Notes: generated from the letters alone by a model not told the origin. A DNA stretch of 64,000 nucleotides from Devosia subaequoris (GCF_014197055.1 NZ_JACIEW010000002.1:124001-188000), one strand, 5' to 3'; shown: positions 54,937 through 62,285, counted from the stretch's first letter. Numbers and translations are program-made.

Positions 54937-55689
54937 ATGAAAATGAACATCGCCAAGATTGCCACCATCCTGACCCTGACCGCGGCCCTGGGCGCCTGCA
55001 ACACCATGGATCGCCTGGCCAGTGTCGGCCAGGCACCCGTTCTGACCGCCATTGCCGATCCGACCACCACGGCCGGCTACCAGCCAGTACGCATGCCCAT
55101 GCCCGAGCCCATTGCTGACACCTATCAGGCCAACTCGCTTTACCGCACCTCGGCCAAGGGGTTCTTCAAGGACGAACGCGCCCACCGCATTGGTGACATT
55201 CTGACCGTGGTCGTCACCATCGACGACACGGCCCAGATCAACAACAACACCCAGCGCTCGCGCAATTCGACCAACAGTGCCGGCATGGGCGGCCTGTTCG
55301 GCGCGGCGTTCTCCAATGCCACCAACGCGGCCGAACTTAATGTCGACCCGCAGGCGGCTATCGACTTTACCTCCGGCATCAAGGACGCAGGCAACGGTTC
55401 GGTCAATCGCAGCGAGGCTCTGGAAACCTCGGTTGCCGCTGTCGTCACCCAGGTCCTGCCCAATGGCAATCTGGTGATCGAAGGGCGCCAGGAAGTGCGT
55501 GTGAACTTCGAGGTCCGCGACTTGATCGTGGCCGGCATTGTCCGTCCCTCCGATATTCAGGCCAACAACACCATCCCTTCAACAAAGATCGCAGAAGCCC
55601 GCATCTCCTATGGCGGCCGCGGCCAGATCACCGACGTGCAGCAGCCCCGCTACGGCCAGCAGGCCATGGATGCAATCCTGCCCTTTTAA
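54937..55689 (+). CDS. flgH: flagellar L-ring lipoprotein FlgH
   Basis: Outer-membrane L-ring subunit, 250 residues. A lipoprotein signal ends in the lipobox LGAC (Cys21). The conserved body includes SLYRTSAKGFFKDERAHRIG, DILTVVVTIDDTAQINNNTQ, SVAAVVTQVLPNGNLVIEGR and VRPSDIQANNTIPSTKIAEA, ending DAILPF. It begins ten bases after flgA and closes the operon, with a strong terminator right after its stop. Confidence 0.96.
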   Translation: MKMNIAKIATILTLTAALGACNTMDRLASVGQAPVLTAIADPTTTAGYQPVRMPMPEPIADTYQANSLYRTSAKGFFKDERAHRIGDILTVVVTIDDTAQINNNTQRSRNSTNSAGMGGLFGAAFSNATNAAELNVDPQAAIDFTSGIKDAGNGSVNRSEALETSVAAVVTQVLPNGNLVIEGRQEVRVNFEVRDLIVAGIVRPSDIQANNTIPSTKIAEARISYGGRGQITDVQQPRYGQQAMDAILPF

Positions 55690-55698
55690 GAAAGTTTC

Positions 55699-55729
55699 GG
55701 TGGCGCAATCCCCATTGCGCCGCCGTTTT
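55699..55729 (+). terminator. intrinsic terminator of flgH
   Basis: Eleven-bp stem (one wobble) GGTGGCGCAAT with loop CCCC, followed by GTTTT, ten bases beyond the flgH stop. Confidence 0.85.
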
Positions 55730-55831
55730 CCCCCGGCCAGTCCAGAACGGAGTGGCACGGCCCCAAGCGCAGAAGGCGCCGGGCCATTCATGACGGCTCC
55801 TGCTTCCCCAGGCGAGGAGTCCCATCCCCAC

Positions 55832-55864
55832 GAGGCGCAGCTTCCCCGGCTGCGCCTCTCCCTT
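55832..55864 (+). terminator. second hairpin terminator downstream of flgH
   Basis: Perfect ten-bp stem GAGGCGCAGC with a seven-base loop, followed by TCCCTTTTT. It lies 103 bases after the first terminator and before the 54-aa gene, insulating the block that follows. Confidence 0.75.
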
Positions 55865-55920
55865 TTTCAAGCACCGATCCATGCCTATATGAGCCGTCAT
55901 ATGACACGGGGAGTGAGCAG

Positions 55921-56085
55921 ATGAACCTGGCTACAGGCGTTGCGGTAGGAATTGCCATTGGCGCCGGGATCGGCGCGGCCCTGGACGATATCGCCCTGGG
56001 CGTCGGTGTTGGAGTCGCCATCGGCGTCGCACTTGGCACCGCCGGGGCCAATCGCTCCGACGAGGACCCACCAGACAAACCTTGA
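55921..56085 (+). CDS. 54-aa glycine-zipper-like membrane protein
   Basis: A short gene with a good GGGGAG ribosome binding site nine bases ahead of ATG 55921. The product MNLATGVAVGIAIGAGIGAA continues LDDIALGVGVGVAIGVALGT and ends with a charged tail (ANRSDEDPPDKP). Two Gly/Ala/Val segments with regularly spaced glycines suggest a hairpin of packed membrane helices, as in glycine-zipper proteins. No named family. It precedes the M32 carboxypeptidase gene by 52 bases. Confidence 0.62.
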   Translation: MNLATGVAVGIAIGAGIGAALDDIALGVGVGVAIGVALGTAGANRSDEDPPDKP

Positions 56086-56137
56086 TCCACCCGGAGAGCT
56101 GTGGAACACATTTGCCGTCCCACCTCCGGAGCCTGCC

Positions 56138-57634
56138 ATGTCCTTCCAAAAACTCGATGAACTCGGTCGCAAGCTCGAGTCGCTCGAACACGCCTTGTCC
56201 ATTCTCGGGGCCGATGAAGCCACCCATATGGCGGTCGGCGGCGGCGAGAAACGAGCCGAGGCCATGGCCAACCTTGCCGGCATGTACCACACCCAGGCTA
56301 CTGCGCCCCAGATCGCCGACTGGATCGACGCCGCCAGGAACGAAGACCTCACCGACATGCAGAAGGCTGCGCTGGGCGAGTTCGAGCGGTCCTATGTCAA
56401 CGCCACCTGCCTGCCGACCGAATTTGTCGAGCGGCGCACGGCGGCGACCATGCGCTCCGAACAGCTTTGGCGTGAACTGCGCGCCAAGGGCGATTGGGAC
56501 AGCTTTCTGCCGGCCCTCGAAGGCGTGATTGCGCTGGTACGCGAGGAGGCGGCCTTGCGCTCGGCCGCAACAGGCCTGGCCCCCTATGACGCGCTGATGG
56601 ACCAATACGATCCGGGCAATCGCACCGCTGAAATCGACACGGTCTTTGCAGACTTGAAGACCTTCCTCAAGGACTTCGTGCCACATGCCCTCTCCGTTCA
56701 GGAGCAGCGCCTCAACCAGCGCCCGCGCAAGCCGTTGAACGCGCCCTACCCGATCGAAAAGCAGCGCGAGCTGGGCCTGGCAGCCATGCGCGCCGTCGGC
56801 TTCGATTTCACCCATGGCTCGCTGGCAGTGTCGCACCATCCCTTCTGCGGTGGCGTGCCGACCGATGTGCGCATGACCACGCGCTATCGCACCGACCAAT
56901 TTCTGTCCTCGCTGATGGGCGTGCTGCACGAAACCGGCCACGCGCTTTACGAGCAAGGCCTGCCCAAGGACTGGTCGCACTGGCCGCTGGGCAAGGCACG
57001 CGGCATGGGCATGCATGAAAGCCAGAGCCTGTTCGTGGAAATGCAGCTCGCCCGCAGCCCGGAGTTCTGGGACTTCATGCTGCCGCTGGTGCATCAGCAC
57101 CTGGGCGATACCGCGATTCCCGGCTGGGAAATTGCCGATGTCCTCAACGAGGTCAATTTTGTCGAACGTGGCTACATCCGCGTTGACGCCGACGAAGTGA
57201 CCTATCCCCTCCACGTAATCCTGCGCTACGAACTGGAACAGGACCTCGTTTCGGGCAAGCTTGAGGCAAGCCAGATTCCGGAGGCCTGGGACACCAAGAT
57301 GATCGAATATCTCGGCATTTCGACCATCAACGATCCCAAGGACGGCCCGATGCAGGATGTGCACTGGCCCGGCGGCGCCTTTGGCTATTTCCCCAGCTAT
57401 ACGCTGGGCGCCATGATCGCCGCGCAATTGTCCGCCGCCATGGAAAAGGACTTGCCCGACATGCGCGAGCAGATCCGCAAGGGCGAATTCGGCGCCATCA
57501 ATCAATGGCGGGCCGACAAGGTATGGACCAAGGCCTCCCGCTATTCGACGCCGGAGTTGATTACTCGCGCCACCGGTGAGCCGCTCAATGCCGACTACTT
57601 CAAGGCTCATCTCAAGCAGCGCTACGGCGGGTAA
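56138..57634 (+). CDS. M32-family metallocarboxypeptidase (carboxypeptidase Taq type)
   Basis: Cytosolic zinc carboxypeptidase of 498 residues, the normal M32 length. The zinc motif is HETGH (about residue 264) with the third ligand in GMHESQSLFVEMQLARS. Other family segments: CGGVPTDVRMTTRYRTDQF, LRYELEQDLVSGKLEASQIP and DVHWPGGAFGYFPSYTLGAM. It releases C-terminal residues of broad specificity, usually not proline. ATG 56138 chosen by homology. No link to flagella or curli is evident. Confidence 0.94.
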   Translation: MSFQKLDELGRKLESLEHALSILGADEATHMAVGGGEKRAEAMANLAGMYHTQATAPQIADWIDAARNEDLTDMQKAALGEFERSYVNATCLPTEFVERRTAATMRSEQLWRELRAKGDWDSFLPALEGVIALVREEAALRSAATGLAPYDALMDQYDPGNRTAEIDTVFADLKTFLKDFVPHALSVQEQRLNQRPRKPLNAPYPIEKQRELGLAAMRAVGFDFTHGSLAVSHHPFCGGVPTDVRMTTRYRTDQFLSSLMGVLHETGHALYEQGLPKDWSHWPLGKARGMGMHESQSLFVEMQLARSPEFWDFMLPLVHQHLGDTAIPGWEIADVLNEVNFVERGYIRVDADEVTYPLHVILRYELEQDLVSGKLEASQIPEAWDTKMIEYLGISTINDPKDGPMQDVHWPGGAFGYFPSYTLGAMIAAQLSAAMEKDLPDMREQIRKGEFGAINQWRADKVWTKASRYSTPELITRATGEPLNADYFKAHLKQRYGG

Positions 57635-57666
57635 TGCTCTGCCAACAGTTTCAGACACTTACACGA

Positions 57667-57696
57667 GGCGGCGGAATCATTTTCCGTCGCCTTTTT
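57667..57696 (+). terminator. intrinsic terminator of the carboxypeptidase gene
   Basis: Ten-position stem GGCGGCGGAA (one wobble) with loop TCATT and five T. The shared curlin-upstream element begins two bases after it. Confidence 0.88.
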
Positions 57697-57698
57697 GA

Positions 57699-57735
57699 TG
57701 AACGCTATCTGAACCCGTGCTTCACGGAGCGTTCC
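57699..57735 (+). promoter_or_regulatory. shared upstream element of curlin gene 1
   Basis: TGAACGCTATCTGAA begins 112 bases before the curlin ATG and contains TGAAC repeated with an 11-base period. GTTC follows 32 bases after the first base. The same arrangement precedes the second curlin gene at 58750. Confidence 0.6.
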
Positions 57736-57810
57736 AAATCACTCCCCTAAAACAGTCTCCATCAACGACGCGGTCGGAGGGACCGCAGCCCCAACCCAAG
57801 GAGACCACCA

Positions 57811-58245
57811 ATGATCCGCAAGCTTCTCATCACCACCCTGGCCGCCACTGTCATCGCCGGTGCCGCCGCCCCCGCCATGGCCAACAGCCTGATCATCGAG
57901 CAATACGGCTTCGGCAATGCCGTCGGCGGAGGCCAGGCTGGCTGGAACAACACCTTCGGCGCTTACCAGAACGGCAAGTGGAACACCGGCATTTCCAACC
58001 AGAACGGCGGTAACAACACCTCCGCTATCGGTCAGGACGGCGACAACAATTATGGCGATGTCTGGCAGGATGGTTGGAACAATCAGGGCGGTGTCGGACA
58101 GTTCGGCGACAACCACAACGCCATTCTGACCCAGGACGGCAATGGCAACACCGCCGCTGGCGTTCAGGTGGGCAATGGCTGCAATGCCAATATGGTCCAG
58201 CACGGCTCGAACAATGTCAGCGCCTTCGTTCAGGTTTGCCCGTAA
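57811..58245 (+). CDS. curlin-repeat amyloid subunit (CsgA/CsgB-like), copy 1
   Basis: 144-residue secreted protein. Signal peptide MIRKLLITTLAATVIAGAAA then PAMAN; the mature chain is about ten short Q-x-G-x-x-N units (QYGFGN, QAGWNN, QNGKWN, QNGGNN, QDGDNN, QDGWNN, QFGDNH, QDGNGN, QHGSNN), the curlin-repeat pattern that forms a beta-solenoid amyloid. Two cysteines near the C-terminus (Cys124, Cys143) are unlike E. coli CsgA. AAGGAG precedes the ATG. csgH follows 57 bases later. Whether it is major subunit or nucleator is unclear. Confidence 0.88.
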   Translation: MIRKLLITTLAATVIAGAAAPAMANSLIIEQYGFGNAVGGGQAGWNNTFGAYQNGKWNTGISNQNGGNNTSAIGQDGDNNYGDVWQDGWNNQGGVGQFGDNHNAILTQDGNGNTAAGVQVGNGCNANMVQHGSNNVSAFVQVCP

Positions 58246-58257
58246 CCAGAACGCCCC

Positions 58258-58279
58258 GGGGCCGGCCGTAGCCGGCCCC
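58258..58279 (+). other. intercistronic hairpin between curlin 1 and csgH
   Basis: Perfect nine-bp stem GGGGCCGGC around CGTA, without a T run. It could protect the curlin mRNA 3' end or partly terminate, giving more curlin than CsgH. Confidence 0.6.
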
Positions 58280-58302
58280 ACCCGTTTCAAGAGGAGGACA
58301 TA

Positions 58303-58683
58303 ATGGTTCACTCCACACTTCGCATCGGCGTTCTGGCTTTCGGCGCTCTGGCCTTGGCCGGGGCCGCCGCTCACGCCACCAGCAATGACAGCGACCTCAA
58401 TTGCGGCATCTCCACCCAGACCGAACGCGGTCTGCTGGCTATTGAAGGCATTGTCGAAAGCCCCACAGCGCTCACTGGCGAATATCGTTTCGCGCTCAAG
58501 AGCCAGGGCGCTGGCGGTACCAGCAATATCAGCCAGGGCGGTCAGTTCTCGGTGGCGCCCGGCGCGCCCGTCTCGCTCGGCAAGGTGATGGTCAACGCCG
58601 GAGCATCCGTCGACATCGATTTCACCATCTCTGCCGATGGCAAGCGGCTCGATTGCTCCGCACCGCTTCTCACTCACACCTGA
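58303..58683 (+). CDS. csgH: curli assembly chaperone CsgH
   Basis: 126-residue periplasmic protein. Signal peptide to about residue 26 (GALALAGAAAHATS), then the CsgH pattern: LNCGISTQTERGLLAIEGIV, GEYRFALKSQGAGGTSNISQ, GGQFSVAPGAP and a C-terminal Cys118 in RLDCSAP. CsgH is an alphaproteobacterial chaperone that blocks premature CsgA amyloid formation (known). Cys34 and Cys118 could form a disulfide closing the beta-sandwich. Downstream of curlin 1 behind a hairpin, upstream of a strong terminator. Confidence 0.85.
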   Translation: MVHSTLRIGVLAFGALALAGAAAHATSNDSDLNCGISTQTERGLLAIEGIVESPTALTGEYRFALKSQGAGGTSNISQGGQFSVAPGAPVSLGKVMVNAGASVDIDFTISADGKRLDCSAPLLTHT

Positions 58684-58705
58684 GAGCCCCCGTTCCTTCC
58701 CCACT

Positions 58706-58730
58706 GCCCCGCTTCGGCGGGGCTTTTTTT
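58706..58730 (+). terminator. intrinsic terminator of csgH
   Basis: Seven-bp stem GCCCCGC with a TTCG tetraloop followed by seven T. Confidence 0.93.
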
Positions 58731-58749
58731 GTTGCCGGGCCCCATCGGC

Positions 58750-58786
58750 TGAACGCTGTCTGAATGGCCTGCTCCGGTCCAGTTCA
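58750..58786 (+). promoter_or_regulatory. shared upstream element of curlin gene 2
   Basis: TGAACGCTGTCTGAA starts 117 bases before the second curlin ATG; GTTC follows 32 bases after its first base, as at 57699. It begins 20 bases after the csgH terminator. Confidence 0.6.
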
Positions 58787-58866
58787 GTGTCGGGAAACTA
58801 GGGTGATCTCAAGCGCTGGGAGGACCAGCCGCAAGGGAACGCAAACATCGTTTTAGGAGAACACCA

Positions 58867-59280
58867 ATGACCACCCGCTTCACCCGCACCATCGTCGCCA
58901 CTCTCACCGCAGCCATTCTCGGCCTTTCCGCCGCCCCCGCCATGGCTGGCGGCCAGATTGCCATCGGCTTTGCCCCCAGTGATCCCGATCAGGCGCAGGC
59001 TCTTGGCATGGGGCTGCAGATGTTCTCGCTGATGCAGGGCCTGTCGGCCAGCGGCGCCAACGGCTACCAGAACGGCTCGGGCAATTCGGCCGGCTTCAAC
59101 CAGAACGGCTCGGGCAATCACGGCCTGATCTGGCAGGAAGGCGATGGCCATAACGGCACCATCAACCAGAACGGCAACAACAATTCCTGCGGGCTGTTCC
59201 AGTTTGGCGAAGCAACCAACGCGCAATGTCTGCAGAACGGCGACAATCAGAGCGGGGTGACCACCGTCATCGGCTTTTGA
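58867..59280 (+). CDS. curlin-repeat amyloid subunit (CsgA/CsgB-like), copy 2
   Basis: 137-residue secreted protein. Signal peptide MTTRFTRTIVATLTAAILGL then SAAPAMAG; a non-repeat segment of about 40 residues (IAIGFAPSDPDQAQALGMGL) precedes some five or six curlin units (QNGSGN twice, QEGDGH, QNGNNN, QFGEAT, QNGDNQ). Fewer repeats and a leading region suggest a nucleator or capping subunit, but this is inference. Two cysteines (Cys108, Cys121). Own terminator and own copy of the shared upstream element, so it is monocistronic. Confidence 0.85.
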   Translation: MTTRFTRTIVATLTAAILGLSAAPAMAGGQIAIGFAPSDPDQAQALGMGLQMFSLMQGLSASGANGYQNGSGNSAGFNQNGSGNHGLIWQEGDGHNGTINQNGNNNSCGLFQFGEATNAQCLQNGDNQSGVTTVIGF

Positions 59281-59300
59281 TCCAGAAGCATCGCACCACG

Positions 59301-59328
59301 AAAAGCGGGGTCTTCGGGCCCCGCTTTT
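59301..59328 (+). terminator. intrinsic terminator of curlin gene 2
   Basis: Ten-bp stem AAAAGCGGGG with an eight-base loop; TTTT then GCTTTTT follows. Confidence 0.85.
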
Positions 59329-59440
59329 GCTTTTTCCTGTCCTTCTCGAACAATCTGCAAGAAAATCTGTCGAAACCTTCCGACACCACTCGTCGGCTTC
59401 AGACAGGCAATCTGGCCTGCGGCAAAAACAGGAGAGAAAA

Positions 59441-59863
59441 ATGCGTGTTGTCGTATTCGTCAAAGCCACCGCTGACAGTGAAAATGACGTCATGCCCACC
59501 ACCGAGTTGCTGGAGGCCATGGGCAAATACAATGAGGAACTGATCAACGCCGGCGTCATGCTGGCGGGCGAGGGCCTCAAGGCGACCAGGCACGCAAAGC
59601 GGGTGCATTTCTCCGGTTCGGATCGCTCGGTGATCGACGGACCCTTCGCCGAAACCAAGGAAATCGTCGCCGGTTACTGGATCTGGGAAGTGCGCGACAT
59701 GGACGAGGCCGTCGAATGGGTCAAGCGTTGCCCCAACCCCATGGCCACGGAAAGCGATATCGATATCCGTCCTGTGTTCGAAATGGCCGACTTCGCCAAC
59801 GAAATGACGCCTGACGTAGAGGCCATTCACGACCGCAATGCCGAACGCACGCCGGGGAGCTGA
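59441..59863 (+). CDS. YciI-like (DGPF domain) protein
   Basis: 140-residue cytosolic protein of the YciI/DGPF family (dimeric alpha-beta fold). MRVVVFVKATADSENDVMPT starts the domain, with the signature VIDGPFAETKEIVAGYWIWE and a C-terminal DIDIRPVFEMADFANEM. Such proteins are often beside ECF sigma factor genes, but none is here. ATG 59441 sits nine bases after GGAGAG. Function of the family is mostly unknown. It converges on dksA across a strong hairpin. Confidence 0.88.
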   Translation: MRVVVFVKATADSENDVMPTTELLEAMGKYNEELINAGVMLAGEGLKATRHAKRVHFSGSDRSVIDGPFAETKEIVAGYWIWEVRDMDEAVEWVKRCPNPMATESDIDIRPVFEMADFANEMTPDVEAIHDRNAERTPGS

Positions 59864-59882
59864 AGGGCGAAAGGCAGAAAAG

Positions 59883-59910
59883 AAAAAGCCCGCTTCGCTG
59901 CGGGCTTTTT
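59883..59910. terminator. bidirectional terminator between the YciI-like gene and dksA
   Basis: Eleven-bp stem AAAAAGCCCGC with loop TTCGCT; T-runs on both strands. Confidence 0.9.
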
Positions 59911-59925
59911 CAGTTCACTCTCCGA

Positions 59926-60342
59926 CTACTCGTCGCGATAGACCTTTTCGCGGCGCTCGTGCAGTTCCTGGGCTTCCAGGCTCAACGTCGCGGTCGGACG
60001 GGCATCGAGCCGCGCCAGGCCGATCGGATCACCGGTTTCCTCGCAATAGCCGTAGGTCCCATCGTCAATGCGCTTGAGCGCCGCATCGATCTTGGAAATC
60101 AGCTTGCGTTGACGATCCCGCGTCCGCAGTTCCAACGAACGATCGCTTTCCGAACTGGCACGATCGGCCATGTCCGGATGATTCTGGCTTTCTTCCTGGA
60201 GATTTTCGAGAGTCAGGCGGCTTTCGCGCAAAATCTCGTCCTTCCAGGCGTGCAGCTTGTTCCTGAAATATTCCCGCTGGCGCGGGTTCATAAACGGCTC
60301 GTCCTCGCTGGGTCGATAATCCGTAAGTTCAACCGAAGACAT
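59926..60342 (-). CDS. dksA: RNA polymerase-binding transcription factor DksA
   Basis: Secondary-channel regulator acting with ppGpp. 138 residues: coiled-coil arms (FRNKLHAWKDEILRESRLTL) with a DRASSESDRSLELRTRDR tip region, then the zinc-finger fold YGYCEETGDPIGLARLDARP and TATLSLEAQELHERREKVYR. Only one of the four zinc cysteines is present, as in other alphaproteobacterial DksA proteins, so the fold probably does without zinc. ATG 60342 chosen by homology. It lies 166 bases downstream of fliX on the same strand. Confidence 0.95.
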   Translation of the reverse strand: MSSVELTDYRPSEDEPFMNPRQREYFRNKLHAWKDEILRESRLTLENLQEESQNHPDMADRASSESDRSLELRTRDRQRKLISKIDAALKRIDDGTYGYCEETGDPIGLARLDARPTATLSLEAQELHERREKVYRDE

Positions 60343-60508
60343 CAGCAGACTCAACCTCCAATGCGCCCTTGGCGGCCTATATATGCGCCTCGCCGTTCCC
60401 CCGCAAGCACACAAGTTACCACTCGTTAACGCAGGAAACCGGGGCACGTCAGGCCCATAGCCCAAAACCGGCTACAACTTGATGACGGATAGGCAAAAAC
60501 GCGCTGGC

Positions 60509-60928
60509 TCAAATCTGGGGATATCGTCCCAGCTTGGCCAACTCAACCAGGACCCGCAGTTCGATTTCATCGAGGACCGCGTCCAATTCCGGCTCCACGC
60601 GTTCGCGCAGATTTCCCAATTGCGTGGCCATGGTGTCGAGGCGCTCCGGCGCCACCCTGCCGATCAGCAGGTCGGCCTTCATGTCCTCAAGCAGATCCAG
60701 CAGCCGGGTCCCCTTCTTCAAAGCCTTGCGGCGGCTCTCGGAATAATCACCATTGGCCTGCAGCGCCAGAATGGCATCGATCCCGGTGGTCGGCGTCGAG
60801 GGGGCGGTCGCATTGACCCGCTGGGGGCCCTGCTCCCCGACCGGCACAAAAGCAGGGCCATTGCCCGCCTTGCCCGTCGATGACCGGCCGGAAACGCTGC
60901 TGCTGCGATTGGGTGCGTCGATGCGCAA
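60509..60928 (-). CDS. fliX: flagellar assembly regulator FliX
   Basis: 139 residues, found in alphaproteobacteria. In Caulobacter FliX couples completion of early flagellar structures to activation of FlbD, the sigma-54 activator (known). The variable N-terminus (SSSVSGRSSTGKAGNGP) leads to the conserved region GIDAILALQANGDYSESRRK, ALKKGTRLLDLLEDMKADLL and LDEIELRVLVELAKLGR. Divergent from flgI across 240 bases holding a perfect TTAA-N7-TTAA box 53 bases from its start. Confidence 0.92.
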   Translation of the reverse strand: MRIDAPNRSSSVSGRSSTGKAGNGPAFVPVGEQGPQRVNATAPSTPTTGIDAILALQANGDYSESRRKALKKGTRLLDLLEDMKADLLIGRVAPERLDTMATQLGNLRERVEPELDAVLDEIELRVLVELAKLGRYPQI

Positions 60929-60980
60929 AAGGCCTGACTCACTTGGCTAATCGAATACCGGCAAAATCTGCCCACTCAGG

Positions 60981-60995
60981 TTAACAAGCCCTTAA
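60981..60995. promoter_or_regulatory. CtrA-type box upstream of fliX
   Basis: TTAACAAGCCCTTAA is a perfect TTAA-N7-TTAA match, 53 bases before the fliX start, almost the same distance as the flgB box from flgB. Confidence 0.7.
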
Positions 60996-61090
60996 CAAGC
61001 CCGGCAAGAATTGCTTGGCGACGAACGGCCACCCAACCACGGAAATTGCAAAACCCTTCAAAATCAACACCCTACATAACGAACAGCGAT

Positions 61091-61107
61091 CTGGCACGGT
61101 TCTGGCA
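61091..61107 (+). promoter_or_regulatory. sigma-54-type promoter of flgI operon
   Basis: CTGGCACGGTTCTGGCA has GG-N10-GC and departs from YTGGCACGRNNNTTGCW at one fixed position. It lies about 60 bases before the flgI ATG. Confidence 0.78.
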
Positions 61108-61166
61108 TTTATCCCTGTGAAGGTCGCGCCATGGGGATGGAGCGGCATCAATCGGGGAAATTGACC

Positions 61167-62285
61167 ATGCGCCTGATCCGAACCATAACCGCCGTCACGC
61201 TGAGCCTGGCGCTCATCCTGTCGTCCATGACGTCCTTGCAGGCCGCGCCTGCCCGTATCAAGGACATTGTGGACATGGAAGGCGTCCGCGAGAACCAACT
61301 CGTGGGCTATGGTCTTGTGGTTGGCCTCAACGGCACCGGCGACAGCCTCAACAATTCACCCTTCACCAAGCAGTCGCTGCAATCCATGCTCGAGCGGCTC
61401 GGCGTGAATACCCAGGGCGAAAACGTCCGCACGGCAAATGTTGCCGCCGTCATGGTCACCGCCAATCTGCCGCCCTTCTCGACCCAGGGCTCGCGCATGG
61501 ATGTGTCGGTCGCAGCCCTGGGCGACGCCGACAGCCTGCAGGGCGGCACGCTGCTGGTAACGCCGTTGCTGGGCGCCGATGGCGAAGTCTATGCCATCGC
61601 CCAGGGTCCGGTGCTGATCAATGGTTTCAGCGCTCAGGGCGATGCAGCCAGCGTCATCTCGGGCGTTCCGACCACGGGCCGGATTTCCTCCGGCGCCCTG
61701 ATCGAACGCGAGATCGACTTCCATCTCGGCTCGCAGCACTCCCTGCGCCTGGCCCTGCGCAATCCCGACCTGACCACCGCACGTCGCATCGCTCTGGCGG
61801 TCAACGACTTCATCGGCGCGCCCACGGCCGTGCCGGAAGATCCGGCCACAGTGCGCCTCACCCTGCCCCGCAATTTCAACGGCAACATTGTCGACCTGCT
61901 CACCGATATCGAGCAGTTGATCGTCCAGACGGACCAGACCGCCAAGATTGTCATCGACGAAAATTCCGGCATCATCGTCATGGGTAAGGATGTGCGCGTG
62001 TCCAGCGTGGCCGTAGCCCAGTCCAACCTCACTGTCACGATTGCCGAAAACCCCGAAGTGGTGCAGCCCAATCCGCTGACCCTCGGGCAAACTGCGGTCG
62101 AACCCAACACCAATCTCAACGTCAACCAGTCCGACACCGCCCTGCAGGTGGTCAACGAGTCGGTGACGCTGCAGCAGCTTGTTGACGGGCTCAACGCGCT
62201 CGGCATCTCGCCGCGCGATCTGATCGCCATTCTCCAGGCCATCAAAGCCACCGGCGCGCTGCAGGCCGAAATCGAGGTGCTGTGA
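61167..62285 (+). CDS. flgI: flagellar P-ring protein FlgI
   Basis: Periplasmic P-ring subunit, 372 residues. Signal peptide to about residue 27 (LSLALILSSMTSLQA then APARI), then ARIKDIVDMEGVRENQLVGY, GLVVGLNGTGDSLNNSPFTK, MLERLGVNTQGENVRTANVA and a C-terminal TLQQLVDGLNALGISPRDLI. ATG 61167 follows GGGGAAA. It is first in flgI-flgJ-flgN, each overlapping or touching the next. Confidence 0.97.
   Translation: MRLIRTITAVTLSLALILSSMTSLQAAPARIKDIVDMEGVRENQLVGYGLVVGLNGTGDSLNNSPFTKQSLQSMLERLGVNTQGENVRTANVAAVMVTANLPPFSTQGSRMDVSVAALGDADSLQGGTLLVTPLLGADGEVYAIAQGPVLINGFSAQGDAASVISGVPTTGRISSGALIEREIDFHLGSQHSLRLALRNPDLTTARRIALAVNDFIGAPTAVPEDPATVRLTLPRNFNGNIVDLLTDIEQLIVQTDQTAKIVIDENSGIIVMGKDVRVSSVAVAQSNLTVTIAENPEVVQPNPLTLGQTAVEPNTNLNVNQSDTALQVVNESVTLQQLVDGLNALGISPRDLIAILQAIKATGALQAEIEVL

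Noticed and set aside
55752-55768. TGGCACG...GC resembling a sigma-54 promoter after flgH
   Set aside because: The GG and GC are separated by eleven bases, not ten, and the site lies between two terminators.
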